In this document: positions 1 to 11,665 of the stretch, one piece after another | Layout: each line of letters begins with the position of its first letter | Numbering within the stretch: the first letter of the stretch is position 1 | DNA from: Dryocosmus kuriphilus | Taxonomy: Eukaryota; Arthropoda; Insecta; Hymenoptera; Cynipidae | Length of the DNA: 64,000 bases | Direction of reading: 5' to 3' | Assembly (NCBI GenBank): GCA_038277395.1 | Contig: CM076190.1 | Coordinates: forward strand, 242,153,256 to 242,217,255 | Made by a program: the position numbers and the translations under genes | The notes under the pieces: model-generated | The model's input: the letters and a program-made list of their open reading frames with translations, nothing else | Told to the model about the DNA's origin: nothing | The model's database searches: none

Positions 1-225
1 TGGAAAAGAACAAATTTAAAATTGTAGAAAATTATATATTCTTACGAAGGATAACGAAAATTTGCGATTTTCAAAGGCTAGTTATAATTTTTTAGGATTT
101 TTCCTAAAAGTTACGAATTTCGCAAGAACATTAAAGGAGAATACGAAATTTTACAAAAAAAACAACGATTTGACATTTGCAAAAGGTAATTGCAGTTTTT
201 AAGTGATTTTAGCGAATATTTAAAA
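1..225. repeat. Satellite A, end of an array
   Basis: AT-rich degenerate tandem sequence with the recurring words 'gaaaatttgcgattt', 'aattgtagaaaattat' and 'ggtaattgcagttttt'. It is the tail of an array that starts before the window and runs directly into the upstream module of the first secreted-protein gene. The same repeat family separates the genes farther right, so it is the spacer of the gene array. No coding potential. Confidence 0.75.
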
Positions 226-548
226 AATTTGAAGGAGTTAAAAATATTCTAAAGTGTTTCGAAATATTTTAACTGCTTTGTTTTTAAGTGGAGTAAAAGA
301 GAATAAACAGATTTTGTTTATTTAAAATAAGTCTTATCAATGTTTAAACGAAAAGTGTTTCTTCCATTGTGTGCTAATTATCTTATTCTCTGAAAATTTC
401 GAAAACAGTGTAATAAATTTGAATCCTTTTGTTATTTCACTGAAGGAGGAAAACACGTTATTTAAATACAAATACATTAGAAAAACGACTAAGATAATGA
501 ACTTTAATTATCCTATAACATTTTCCAGAATATCATTCGTTACAAAAA
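226..548 (+). promoter_or_regulatory. Upstream module and 5' UTR of secreted-protein copy 1
   Basis: This block is repeated ahead of all three gene copies and in two places without a gene. Conserved words include 'gagaataaa' followed by 'tttatttaaaat' about 15 nt later, then a TCA-containing segment, 'cattgt', 'tctgaaaattt' and 'atttcactgaagg' running into 'ccagaatatcattcgtta' just before the ATG. The A/T-rich element about 30 nt ahead of the TCA segment is a plausible core promoter. Conservation is visible; promoter function is inferred. Confidence 0.5.
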
Positions 549-606
549 ATGAGAGCAGTGAATGGAATTTTGTTTTGCACTTTAGTGATTTTCTCTAATT
601 CTGTTG
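549..606 (+). CDS. Secreted-protein family copy 1, exon 1 (signal peptide)
   Basis: ATG at 549 opens 19 codons reading MRAVNGILFCTLVIFSNSV, followed by one extra G at 606 and the splice donor GTAAAT. The peptide has a basic N-terminus, a hydrophobic core (ILFCTLVIF) and a polar end, as a signal peptide does. The intron is phase 1 and joins to the acceptor at 6219/6220, recreating a GAA (Glu) codon. The same 19-codon length, phase and donor occur at 17996 and 26544, so the start is well supported by comparison. The exon is intact, although its second exon is broken. Confidence 0.8.
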
Positions 607-864
607 GTAAATATAATAATGTCTATAATTTACAGAAAATACGTTTTTAATTACAGTATATTTGTTTCATGTCGAAGATTGTTTAAGCAAAAATACCTCT
701 GTTTCTCCATTTACATAAAGTTATATAAGTAACATATTAAGTTACGTCACTCATTTTCATTTATTTAAATCAGAATTTCTCGTATGGTTTTCTTTTCAAA
801 TTTTCATTTAACCAAATTTCCATTTTCATAATCTTTATTTTTTCGAAATACCATTTTGCATTTC
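607..864 (+). other. Conserved head of the copy 1 intron
   Basis: The first 250 nt or so of the intron are alignable in all three genes ('ataataatgtctataattta', 'acgtttttaattacag', 'tttacataaagtta', 'aacatattaagt'), unlike the repeat filling the rest of the intron. It may be merely recently duplicated sequence or may hold a splicing or enhancer element. The internal 'tttttaattacag' resembles a cryptic acceptor. Confidence 0.5.
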
Positions 865-3800
865 AAAGACTTCGAGGAATTTTAAGAAATTTGAAACATT
901 TCAAGGAATTTCAAAGAATGCGGGGAATTTCGAGGAATTTAATGTTTACCCAAAATTACAAAATTTCAAGAAGCTTGGTCTAAGGAGCCTCCAAATTCCC
1001 AGAATTCGAGGAATTTCAAGGAATTTCAAGTAATTGTGAAGAATTTCATGAACTTATAGATTACCTTAGTTCCTTGAAAATTTCCTTCATCTCTTGGAAT
1101 TCCCCGAATAAGTTGAAGAAATTATATGAATTCAATGAATTAAAAAAAATTCGATGAAATGAAAAGAATCCAATGAATTGGAGGGAATTCAGTGAATTGA
1201 AAAGAATTCGATGAAGTCAAAAGAACGTACAGAAACTAAAGGAATCAGTGCGTACAATTTCATTTAGTAAATTTTAAGAAATTCGGTATATTAAAAAAAA
1301 GTTCAAAAAAGTCACTGAGTTCAAAGGAATTCAAAGAATTCAAAGATACGATTATTTCAAAAGAATTTTAAAACCTTCCTTACTATTTTTTTGAATTTCC
1401 GACATTCTTCACATTCGCTTAGCTCTTTTGAATTCGTTGGATTGTTTGTAATTCCTCTCATGCATTGCATTTTTGAAAACTCCTTGCATGCGCTGAATTA
1501 TTTGGAATTTTTTGAAATCCCTTTAATTTCTTGAAATTTCTAGATTTCTTGAAATTCCCTAAACTCCTCGAATTTTGCGAGTTCGCTTAAATCCATTTAA
1601 TAACCTCAAATTTTCTGAATTTCTTGAACTCATCGAATTGCCTGAATTCCTCTAGTTCTTTTTCTTGAAATTCATTAAATCTCCTTAAATTTATTCTTGT
1701 TCTGCCTCAAATTCCTTGTAATTCCTTTAATTTCACGGAATTCCTCGAATTGCTTGGAACTCTTCAAGTTACTTTTATTCATCGAATTCCCTGAATTCCT
1801 CGAATTCATTGAATTTCTTTGAATTCTCCGAATTCCCCAAATTCAATTACTTCTTTTTACTTCCCTGAATTTCTCAAATTAATTGAATTCCTTTTATTTA
1901 TTTATTCTTTTTCATGAAACTCCTTAAAACTTCTAGTATTCCTTTTTTTAATTCCTCAAACTCCTTGTAACTCCTTTAATTCCATGGAATTTCTCGAACT
2001 ATCTGGAACTCTTCAAATCTTTCGAATTCCTTGAAATTCCTGAACTCCTTGAATTCTTTGAATTTCTCTGACCTTTCGTAGCTCCCTAAATTCACTTGAC
2101 TCTTTTTGATTTTTTGCATTTCTCCAATTAATGAAATCCGTTTGAATTCACTGAATTCCTCAAATTAATTGAACGTCTTCTATTTCTCTGAATTTCTTGT
2201 ATTTCTCGAATTCTTTGAATTCCTTTTCATAAAATTTCTCAGAAACTCTTAAAATTTCTTCCTGTAATGCCTCAAATTCTTCCAAATCCCTTCTTTCATG
2301 GAATTTCTCGAATTACTTGGATTCTTCAAACTGTTCCTATTTATCGAATTCCCTGAGTACCTCAAATTTTTTGAACTTCTCCGAGTTTTCTGAGTACCCC
2401 GAATTCAATGGATTCTTTATAGTTGTCTGAATTTCCCGAATTAATTAAATTCTTTGGAACATCCTGATTTCTTCAAATTAAGTGAATTCTTTTAATTTGC
2501 CGGTTTTCTTGAATTCCTCGAATTCATATAATTCCTCTGCTTGAAATTTCTTAAAACACCTGAAATTTCTTCCTGTAATGCTTCAAGCTCCTTGTAATTC
2601 ATTCCATTCCATGGAATTTCTCTACTTACATGGAACTCCCCAAATTCTTCGAATACATCAATTTCGCTGAAGTCGTCGAATTCATTGAATTTCTCCGAAT
2701 TCTCTGATCTCTCGGAATTCACTGGATTTTTTTTGATCTTTTGAGCTCCGCCAACTAATGAAATTCCTCTGAATTCACCGAATTCCCCAAATTAATTTAA
2801 TTCCTTTTATTTCTCTGTATTCCTTGAATTCCTCGAATTCTTTAACTTCCTTCCCAAAAGATTCCGTAAAAACTCTTCAGATTTCTTCCTGTAATGCCTA
2901 AAATTCCTCTTAAATCTTTCAATTTCATGGAATTCCTCGAATTACTTGGAACTTTTCAAATTCTTCTTATACATTGAATTCTCTGAGTTCCTCGAATTTA
3001 TTGAATTTCTTTGAATATGCTGAATTTCTTTGCATTCTCTGAATTCCCCAAATTCAGTGGATCCTATTCAGTTCCCTGAATTTCTCCAATTAATTAAATT
3101 CGTTTGAGTTCCCTGAGTAGATCAAATTAATTGCATTCCTTTTAATTCTCTGCATTCCTTGAAATACTTTTCATGAATTTCCTTAAAACTTATCATATTT
3201 CTTTTTGTACTTCCTTAAACTCCTTGTAATTCCTTAAATTCCATGGAATTTATCTCGACTTACTTGGATCTCCACAAATACTTCGGACTCATCAAATTCA
3301 ATGAATTCCACGAATTGTTTGAATTTCCATGAATTCACCGAGCTCCCTGAATCCACTGGATTTCTTTATTCTTTGAAATTCTCCAATTAATGAAATACCT
3401 TCGACTTCCTTGAATTTCTCTACCTGAAATCCCATAATACACCTGAGATTCCTTCTTGTGATGCCTCAAACTCCTTGTAATTCCTTCAATACCATGTAAT
3501 TTCTCGACTTACTTGGAACTCCTCAAATTCTTGGGATTCATTGAATTCCCTGAAATCCTCGAATTCATTGAATTTCTCTGAATTCTCTGACTTCTCTGAT
3601 TTCAATGTATTCTTCTTAATTCTCTGAATTTCTTCAATTACTTAAATTCCTTTGAATTCCCTGAATTCCCAAAATTTCTCAAATTCTTTAATTCTCTGAA
3701 TTTCTGAATTCAATAAATTCTCTGAATTTCTCCAATTAATTAAATTCCTTCGACTCCCCTAAATTCCACCAAACTAACTGAATTTCTTTCAATTCTCTGA

Positions 3801-6160
3801 ATCTCTTGAATTCCTAGAATTCTTTTAGGTGAAATTACTTAAAACATCTCAAATTTCTTCTCGAATTTCTTCTTCAATTTCATGGAATTTCTTAACTTAA
3901 TTGGAATTATTTAAATTCTTCCGATTCATCGAATTCCCTGAATTCCTCGAATCAAGTGATTTTCTCTGAATTCTCTAGGATCCACGGATTAAGTAAATTT
4001 CTTTGAATTCTGTGAACTCCTCGACTTCATTGAATTTCTCTGAATTCCCTGAACTCATAGAGCACACTAAATTTCTAAATTTCTCTGAATTCTACGAATT
4101 CCTCAAATTCATGAAACTTTTCTGAATTCCCTGAATTTAATTAATTCTTCTGAATTCGCTGAATTGCTACAATTTATAACGCTCCCTTGAGGTCCCTGAA
4201 TTTCACCAAATTCATTGAATTCCTTTCAATTCTCTGACCTTCTAAGTCACCTCGAATCTTTTCAATTCCTTTTCTTGAAACTCTTTAAAATTCCTCGAAA
4301 CTCTTTTGAAATTCTTTCAATTTCATTGAATTCCTCGACTTAGTCGAAACTCTTAAAATTCTTCGGATTCATCAAATTCCCTGAATTCATCGATCTCACT
4401 GAATTTCTCTGAATTCTATGAATTCCTCTCATTCATTAAATTCCTCTGAAATATCTTAATTCCCTAAATTCAATGAATTCTCTGCATTTCTCCAATTAAT
4501 TGAATTCCTCCTAGTTCCCTTAATCTCAAAAAATTAATTGAATTTCTTTCAATTCTCTGAATTTCTTGAATTCCTCGAATTCCTTTACTTGAGACTTCTT
4601 AAAATACCTCAAATTTATGTTCCAATTTCTTCATCAATTTCGTGGAATTTCTTAACTTAATTGGAATTCCTTAAAATCTTCGGATTCATCCAATGCCCTA
4701 AATTCTTCGAATTGAGTGAGTTTCTTTGAATTCTCTAGAGTTTTCGAATTCATTAAATTTCTTTGAATTATCTGAACTTTTCGAATTCTTTGAATTACTC
4801 GCCATTCTATGAAATTCTCAAATTTATCGAATTTTTCTGAATTTTCTGAATTCCCTGAATTAAGTGAAACCTTATGAATTCGGTGAATTGCTCCAATTAA
4901 TAGCATTCCTTTTAGTCCCTGAATTTCACCAAGCTCGTTAAATTTCCTTCAAATCTGTGACCTTCTAAAACTCCTCGAATTCTTTAAATTCCTTTTCTTG
5001 AAACTCCTTAAAATTCCTCAAAACTCTTTTTGAAATTCCTTCAATTTCATGGAATTTTTCGATTTAGTTGAAACTCTTAAAGTTCTTCGGATTCAACAAA
5101 TTCCCTGACTTTGCCGAATTCATTTAATTTCTCCAAATTCACTGAGTTTCTCTGAATTCGCCGAATTCAACGAATTTCTATGATTTCTCTGAAATTCTCT
5201 GAACTCGATGGATTCTTTTTAATTTTCTGAATTTTTCCGATTAATTGTGTTCCTCTGTATTCCCTGAATTACTCAATTTAATTGAATTTCTTTCAGTTCT
5301 CTGAACTTCTTGAATGCCTCGAATTCCTCTACTTGAATTTTCTTTAAGCATCTCAAACTTCTTCTCCAATTTCTTCCTAAATTTCATGGAATTTCTCAAG
5401 TTAGATGGAATTTCTTAAATTCTTCGGACTCATCGAATACCATGAATTCCTCGAAGTAAGTGTACTTCTCTGAATTCTCTAGAATCCTCGAATTGATTAA
5501 ATTTCTTTGAATTCTCTGGATGTCACAAATTCATTGAATTTCTCTGAATTCTCTGGAATCACCGAATTCATTGAATGATTTGATTTCTACGAATTCCTCA
5601 AATTCATTGAATTTCTCTTAATTCCATGTATTCAATGAATTCCTTTGAATTCGCTGAATTGCTCCAATCAATACCATTCCTTTGAGGTCCTGAATTTCAC
5701 CAAATTCATTGAACTTCTTTCAATTCTCAGACTTTCTATAACTACTCGAATTCTTCGAATTCTTTTTCTTGAAAATCTTAAAATTCCTCAAAACTCTTTT
5801 TGAAATTCCTTCAATTTAATGGAATTTCTCGACTTAGTAGGAACTCTTAAAATTCTCCTGATTCATCAAGTTCCATGAATTCGTCGAATTCATTGCGTTT
5901 CTCTGAATTCACTGAATTACTCTGAATTCATTGTATTTCTCTGACATCTTTAAACTCATGGCATTCGTTCAATTTCTCTGAATTCGAAGAATTTAAAGAA
6001 TTTCCATGAATTCTCTGAATTTCCCTGAACTGGATGGATTCTTTTCAATTCTCTGAATTTCTTGAATTCCTCGTATTCCTTGGATTGACTGAGATCCCCA
6101 AAGGCCTTGCAATTTCTAAATATCTTTTGGAATTAGGATTAGAATTCTTTAGAAAATTTG
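865..6160 (+). repeat. Satellite B filling the copy 1 intron
   Basis: About 5.3 kb of a degenerate GAATTC-rich repeat with a short period near 9-10 nt (words such as 'gaattcctc', 'gaatttctct', 'gaattcattgaatttc'). A higher-order unit of about 310-320 bp is visible from recurrence of 'ttcttcctgtaatgcctcaa' near 2256, 2567 and 2883. Before about 1375 the + strand reads purine-rich ('aaggaatttcaaggaatt'); after it the pyrimidine-rich complement ('ttgaattcctcg') predominates. It lies wholly between a good donor and acceptor, so it is intronic. Antisense open frames rich in Asn-Ser-Glu-Lys-Phe arise from the short period and are not genes. Confidence 0.85.
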
Positions 6161-6219
6161 GAATCTTTAGAATTCTTTGGAATCCCTCAAAATTTCAGGT
6201 AAGTATTTTCTTTTTGCAG

Positions 6220-6643
6220 AATTATCCATGTGGTCACCTATCAACTCACCGCCAAGGGGGAGCCGCCGTGCCACTCCTACCATCTTGATATTGCTTTTTA
6301 TGAAAAAACGCAAGAAGTTTAAAAACGTTTACCATTAAATCCCTTTGAGGTGTCAGTAGAGGCGGAAGGAAATAACAGATACATCATTGGTACAGTTCTT
6401 AATGAGAATTTGTGTCCATTGGTGATTTTTAATGGGGATCTCTTTCAAATAGTTAAGATACACACACAGAACGACAACCCTGTAGAAATTCCTGCTGAAG
6501 ATCCTCTGACTCAACGGTTCTTTCGCCCATATTTGGAGCAAGGAAACATTCATCTTGCCGAGAGTGCCATGATTAGAATGGTTTACCACATCATGACATA
6601 TGGGTATCATAAGCCTGATAAAATTGTTCCTTATCCGCATTAG
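6220..6643 (+). pseudogene. Secreted-protein family copy 1, exon 2 (broken)
   Basis: Begins after the acceptor 'ttttctttttgcag' and aligns throughout with the second exons at 21594 and 29080. Two lesions are visible. A 2-nt gain in the G run near 6252 shifts the frame, and an in-frame TAA lies at 6320-6322 once the frame is restored. Downstream the frame stays open to the TAG at 6641-6643 and keeps the family motifs (VEAEGNN, YIIGTV, YLEQGNIH, KIVPYPH). The intact tail suggests recent loss or assembly error in one stretch. The product would be a truncated secreted peptide. No family is recognised. Confidence 0.8.
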
Positions 6644-6960
6644 GAGAAGAGAATTTGCCCGATCAGGCCCAGCATAGCGCCCGGCTCGAGACTGGGTAGA
6701 CACATATTTTGCCAGACTCGATACAGGATCGTGCCATAACTGATCCATGAATGTGATAATTCCGGCCCAGGATTCTGCCAGTTTTGCGCCATGGTTGCGC
6801 CAAATTTTTTCCAGGATTAGACCAGGCTTGACGCTGTATTGCGCCAACCTCGACCTATAATTTGTTCCGTGCTTATTCAATTCTTAATGCTGTATTCAAA
6901 ACTTTAGTTCCAAGCCAACACCTTCTTTTAATAAATAAAGGTTATATATGTTAAACTTGT
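6644..6960 (+). other. 3' UTR and polyadenylation signal, copy 1
   Basis: Conserved with the sequences after the other two genes. It contains repeated 'gcca' words about every 15-20 nt ('ttttgccagactcg', 'tctgccagttttgcgcca') and ends with overlapping AATAAA hexamers at 6930-6939 followed by 'ggttatatatg'. The long minus-strand open frame here (6353-6880) is a shadow of the exon and this UTR. Confidence 0.7.
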
Positions 6961-7059
6961 TACGGACTTTGCATTCCTATTCCAATTCCTTCTTCTTATT
7001 TCTAAATACCTAAATACCTAAAGTTGCTGAAAAGTTCTGAATCTTCTTTTATATCCAAT

Positions 7060-9960
7060 TGTTTTTTTTTTAAATATCAAGTTCCGACGAAAAATAACGA
7101 AAATTTTCGATCTGCGAAGGCAAGTTGTATTTTAAAGAATTTTCTTAAAAAATTATAAATTTTTAGACAAAATTTTAAGAAGTACGAATTTTTACAAAAA
7201 AACAACAATTTGCGATTGAAAAAGGCTAGTTGTAGTTTCACATTTTCTTTCTCGAAAAATTACAGAATTCTAAAAAAAAGAACGAATATTTGCGTTTTTC
7301 AAAAGCTAATAGTAGTTTTTATAATATTTCGTAGAAAGTTACAAATTAAAACAAAAAACAACGAGTATTTGTGATTTGCATAAGCTAATTGTAGCTTTTC
7401 ATGGTATTGCCTAGAAAATCAAATTTAAAAAAAAAAACATACATTTGCGGTTTGCAACAGATAATTGTAGTTTTTCGTAATATTTCGTAGAATGTTACAA
7501 ATTAAAATAAAGAAGAACGAAAGTTTGCGATTTGCAAAAGCTAAATGTAGTTTTTCATAATATTTCCAAGAAAGTTGCAAATTTAAAGAAAGAAAGCGAG
7601 TTTGTGATTATCAATAGCTAATTCTAGGTAGTTTTTCATAGTATTACATAGAAAATTACAAATTTAAAAAAAAGAAAAATTAAAAGAAACCGAAAATTTG
7701 CGATTTGCAAAAGTTCCTTGATGCCTTTCATAGTTTTTATTAGCAAATTACGAATTTTTACAAAAAATTGTAGAAAATTATTAATTCCGGCTCAAAATAA
7801 CGAAAATATGTGATTTTCAAAAGACAGTTGTAATTTTTCATAGAACTTCCTACAAAATATCAAATTTCTTTAATAAGATAAAAAAATTGACGACTTGCAA
7901 AATTCAATTGTAGTTTTTCATATCTTTTCTTAGAAAATTACGGAAGTATAAAAAAAAAATAACGAAGATTTTTGACTTGCAAAAGTTAATTGTTGTTTTT
8001 CAAAGTCTATCTTATAAAGCTACAGAATACTAAAAAAAAATAAGGAAAATTTACGATTTCCAAAAGCTCATTGTTGTTCTTCATAGTCTTTATTAGAAAA
8101 CTAAAAATTTTTACACAAAATTGTATAGAATGATTCATTCCTGCACAAAATAATGAAAATTGAGATTTGCAAAATAGAGTTGTAATTTTTCATCGTTTTT
8201 ATTAGAAAACTACAAATGTCTGCAGAAAATTGTAAAAAACTGTTCATCCCGGCGCAAAAGAAAAAAAATTTCGGTTTTTCAAAAGCTTTCTGGGGTTTTT
8301 CTTAGTTTTTTCCACGAAAGTTACAAATTTTTATATAAAAAAAGAAAATTTACGATTTGCAACAGCTACATGCAGTTTTTCATAATTTTGATTAGAAAAT
8401 TACCAATTCCTAACCAAAATAATGAAAATTAACGATTTGCAAACGACAATTTTAGTTTTTCATAGTTTATATTAGAAAAAAACAAATTTCTACACTAAAT
8501 TGTGTAATATTATGGAATCCCACGAATAATAACGAAAATCTGCGATTCACAGACTCTAATTGTCGGTTTTCATAGTCTTTCTTAAAAAATTACAGAATTT
8601 AAAAAAAGTTTGCGTTTTGCAAAAGATAGTTGTAGTTTTCATAGTTTATATTAAAAAATAACAAATTCCTGCAAAAAATAGCAAATTAAACACAAATTTG
8701 TAGAAAATTATGAATTCCCACCCAAAATACAGGAAACTTGCAATTTGCGAAAGCTGTTCTAGTTTTTCATAGTATTCCCACAAAATTACAGAATTTAAGA
8801 AAAATCGAAAATTGAATTTTGAAAAAGAGAATTATATTTTTTCCATTGTATTTCCTAGGAAGTTACAAACTTCTAAAGAAATAATGAAAATATGCGATTT
8901 TCAAAACTTAATTCTAGTTTTTCAGAAAATTTACTAGAATGTAAAAAATTTTTAACAAAGTAACGAAAATTAACGATTTGCAAAAGCCAGTTGTATTTTA
9001 TCATCTTTTATATTATAAAATAACAAATTTCTGCACAAAATAACAAATTTATACACAAATTTGCAGAAAATTATTCACATCCACGTAAAATAACGAAAAT
9101 TTGCGACTTGAAAATGCTAATTGTAGTTGTTCAAGGTTTATGTGTTGAAAATTTTCATAGCATTTCCTAGAAAATATCAAATTTCTAAAAAAAAAAAAGA
9201 AAAATAACGATTTGCCAAAGCCAAATGTAGTTTTTCATAGTCTTTCTTAAAAAATGAAAGAACTCTAAAAAAATGGCGAAAATTTGCCATTTGAAAAAGC
9301 TAATTGAAGTTTTTATTTGTTTTCATCAGAAAATTACAAAATTTCTGCACAAAGTTATAGAAAATTATTGAATTCCTATTCAAATTGTAGTTTTTCATAT
9401 TTTTTTTAAGAAAATTACAGAATTCTAAAAAAATAACGGAAATTTGCGATTTGCTAATTCTAATTGAGTTTCTCATAGTCTTCCTTAGAAAATTACAGAA
9501 TTCTGCTGCAAAACAACGAAAATCTTCGATCTTCAAAAGCTAGTCGTATTTTTTCATAATGTTTCCTAGAAAATATCAAATTTTTATTGAAAATAACGAA
9601 AATTAACGATTTGCAAAAGCCAATTGTAGTTTTTCATAGTTCATATTATAAACTAACCAATTTTTACTCATAATTATAAAAAACTAAGATTCTTACGAAA
9701 GATAACGAAAATTAACGATCTGTAAGATTAAGTTATAGTTTTTCATAGTTCGTATTAGAAAACATCCCATTTTTACTGAGAATTGTAGAAAATTATGTGT
9801 TATTACGAAGACCAACGAAAATTTGCGATTTGGAAAGCTAGTTATAATTTTTTAGACTTTTTGCTAAAAGTTACAAATTTCCACAGAAAATTAAATAAAA
9901 ATAAACAGTTTTGAAAAAGACGACGAATTGCCATTTGGAAAAGCTAATTGTAGTTTTTAA
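7060..9960. repeat. Satellite A array, degenerate
   Basis: About 2.9 kb of the spacer satellite, more diverged than the 14.9-17.8 kb array. Recurrent words are 'gatttgcaaaagctaattg', 'tagtttttcatag' and 'gaaaattac'. It separates the 3' UTR of copy 1 from the next upstream module. The 6961-7060 stretch before it is unremarkable AT-rich spacer. Confidence 0.75.
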
Positions 9961-10272
9961 TTGATTTTAGCGAATATTTAAAGAATTTCAAGACGCTTAA
10001 AGATATTCTAAAGAGTTTTGAAATATTTTAGCTGATTCGTTTTTAAGACAAGTAAAAGAGAATAATCAGAGATTGATTTATTTAAAATGAGTCTTGTCAG
10101 TGTTGAAGCGATAACCGATTTTCCCATTGTAGACCAATAATGTTTTCCTCTAAAAATTGTAGAAAACAGAGTCATAAATTTTAATTATCTTTGCCATTTC
10201 AGTGAAGGGAGAAACACATTAAGGAAATGCAAATAAGTTAGAAGAACTAACAAGATAATGAACTTTAATTAC
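9961..10272 (+). promoter_or_regulatory. Orphan upstream module of a lost gene unit
   Basis: Matches the upstream modules of the three genes in order ('agcgaatatttaaagaattt', 'agtaaaagagaataa', 'tttatttaaaatgagtc', 'gtcataaatttt', 'aaggaaatgcaaataa', 'aatgaactttaatta') but stops just before where exon 1 should begin. The sequence then switches to a DNA transposon at about 10273. No exon 1, intron or exon 2 of this unit follows, so the gene was probably lost with the insertion or a later deletion. Confidence 0.7.
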
Positions 10273-10950
10273 ACAGTCCCACAAAAAAAAGTGGTCTGAA
10301 CTTTACATGTGGCAAGACTACGCTTATGGACTTTTAGCCGCTGAATCCGAAACTGGTCTTAGAATTTTCCCTGAACCATACAATTTTCCCCTAGCCTAGG
10401 GTAAATGTGCGAAATTTTGGAAGTTTCAGTCTCCGTTGAAGTTATATTTACCCACGAAAAAGTTAATGGAACAACGTTGTTTCTACTGATTCCGAGTCCC
10501 TCAGTTCAAATCTGACTTTAGAACTTTTGTAAAGTATCTTTTAATATCCCTAGCCTAGGGGGAAAAGTGCATTAATGAGCAAAACTTGAGGCCTAACGAA
10601 GCTTTTGCTTGTGCACAGAAAAGCTGATGTCTTTCCGTATTTTTAACTGCTGATTTCATATCTGTCAAAAGAAGTTTTCTGCAGTACCTCGGATGTTCCC
10701 TAGCCTAGGGGAAAAAGTGAAAAACCGAGAAAAACTGGAGTTTACACAGAGCTTCTATTTTCGCGAGGTAGAGAGGTATATTTGCGTATTTTCAGTAGCT
10801 AAGATAACAAATTCGGCATCAAAATTTTCGACAATGCCTCACGATCTCTCCATCCTAGAGAAGAAAGAAGACCATTGGGGAAACCTCAAGCTTTTACGGA
10901 GCTTCTCTTTTTTGCACGGAAAAGGTGAGGTGCACATGCTACATTTTTGA
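10273..10950 (+). repeat. Left terminal region of TE1 with ~150-bp subrepeats
   Basis: Four units spaced about 150 bp carry 'ccctagcctaggg' or a decayed form (near 10393, 10553, 10699 and 10855), each followed by a 'gaag/gagcttctattttcg'-like segment and a 'gtattttca' segment. Subterminal repeats of this kind are usual transposase binding sites. The binding role is inference. Open frames at 10693-11377 lie across this and neighbouring noncoding sequence and look spurious. Confidence 0.65.
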
Positions 10951-11384
10951 ATACTTAAAGCCGCAAAATTCTAAATTCTTATCGAATTTACTGCGCTATG
11001 CCTTACTTGTATGAATTAAATTATATTAGGCTTTTCGATGATTCCTTTTTCTTCTATCGTGAAGCGTCCTTCGAAGTGGATTCCTTTTCCGTTCTTTTCT
11101 TGTACTTGCAACATCTCTATTCAACTTCCAGCAAACATCTGCTATCATGTAGATATGAGGAAAAGAATGCAAAACCCGTGGAATTTCTCCCCATTTGAAT
11201 CAAAATTCCTTTACATTCAAGTTGATAAAGTGGATGTGGTATACTTATCAATTGTGGGACGGTATTAATAGAACATTTTTAGGTGGTTCAAGGTACCAAA
11301 TCGTATTGCATACTAATTCTCATTCGGATAGGCAAGAATGTATATCCTTGACGCATTTAAAAATCCTGCTGCCTTGACAGATAT

Positions 11385-11665
11385 TTTGACGATGACAACT
11401 GCCCCAAAAGGGGATGTGTAGAATGATTCTTTCTCAGATTTGTTGAGGTAGTGAAGACAGTGAAGGCCCATTGCCCTGCAGGTGAGCGTTAGGTTGTGAG
11501 GATGATGCCCTAGTGTGTCCGATGACGAGTTGGCATGGTCCTCGTCAAGGTCGGAAAGTCTTCTTACTTAGGCCTGGAGAGGTATGAAGGTTTTCACCCC
11601 TAGGACGGCGGACGGACCTGCACTCGGACCAAGATCCCTAGCGTGCGGGTTCTTTTATAAGGTAT
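11385..11665 (+). mobile_element. Fragment of an RTE-type LINE 5' region
   Basis: Closely resembles the 5' region of the RTE-type element at 54282-54560, sharing in order 'gatgtgtagaatgattc' (versus 'gatgtgtggaatgattc'), 'gtgtccgatgacgagttgg', 'gtcggaaag', 'ggacggcgga' and 'gatccctagcgtgcgg'. It has no coding sequence. It sits inside TE1 between the left terminal repeats and the gene. Confidence 0.7.

Noticed and set aside
2492..4906. Antisense open frames rich in Asn-Ser-Glu-Lys-Phe within satellite B
   Set aside because: They come from the ~9-nt period of the repeat, lie antisense in an intron and recur wherever the satellite occurs.
6353..6880. Minus-strand 175-codon frame over copy 1 exon 2 and 3' UTR
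   Set aside because: It is the shadow of a conserved exon and UTR. The corresponding frame is broken or much shorter in copies 2 and 3.
10693..11377. Overlapping plus-strand frames between TE1 terminal repeats and gene
   Set aside because: They cross terminal repeats and lack any recognisable motif; no conserved start.
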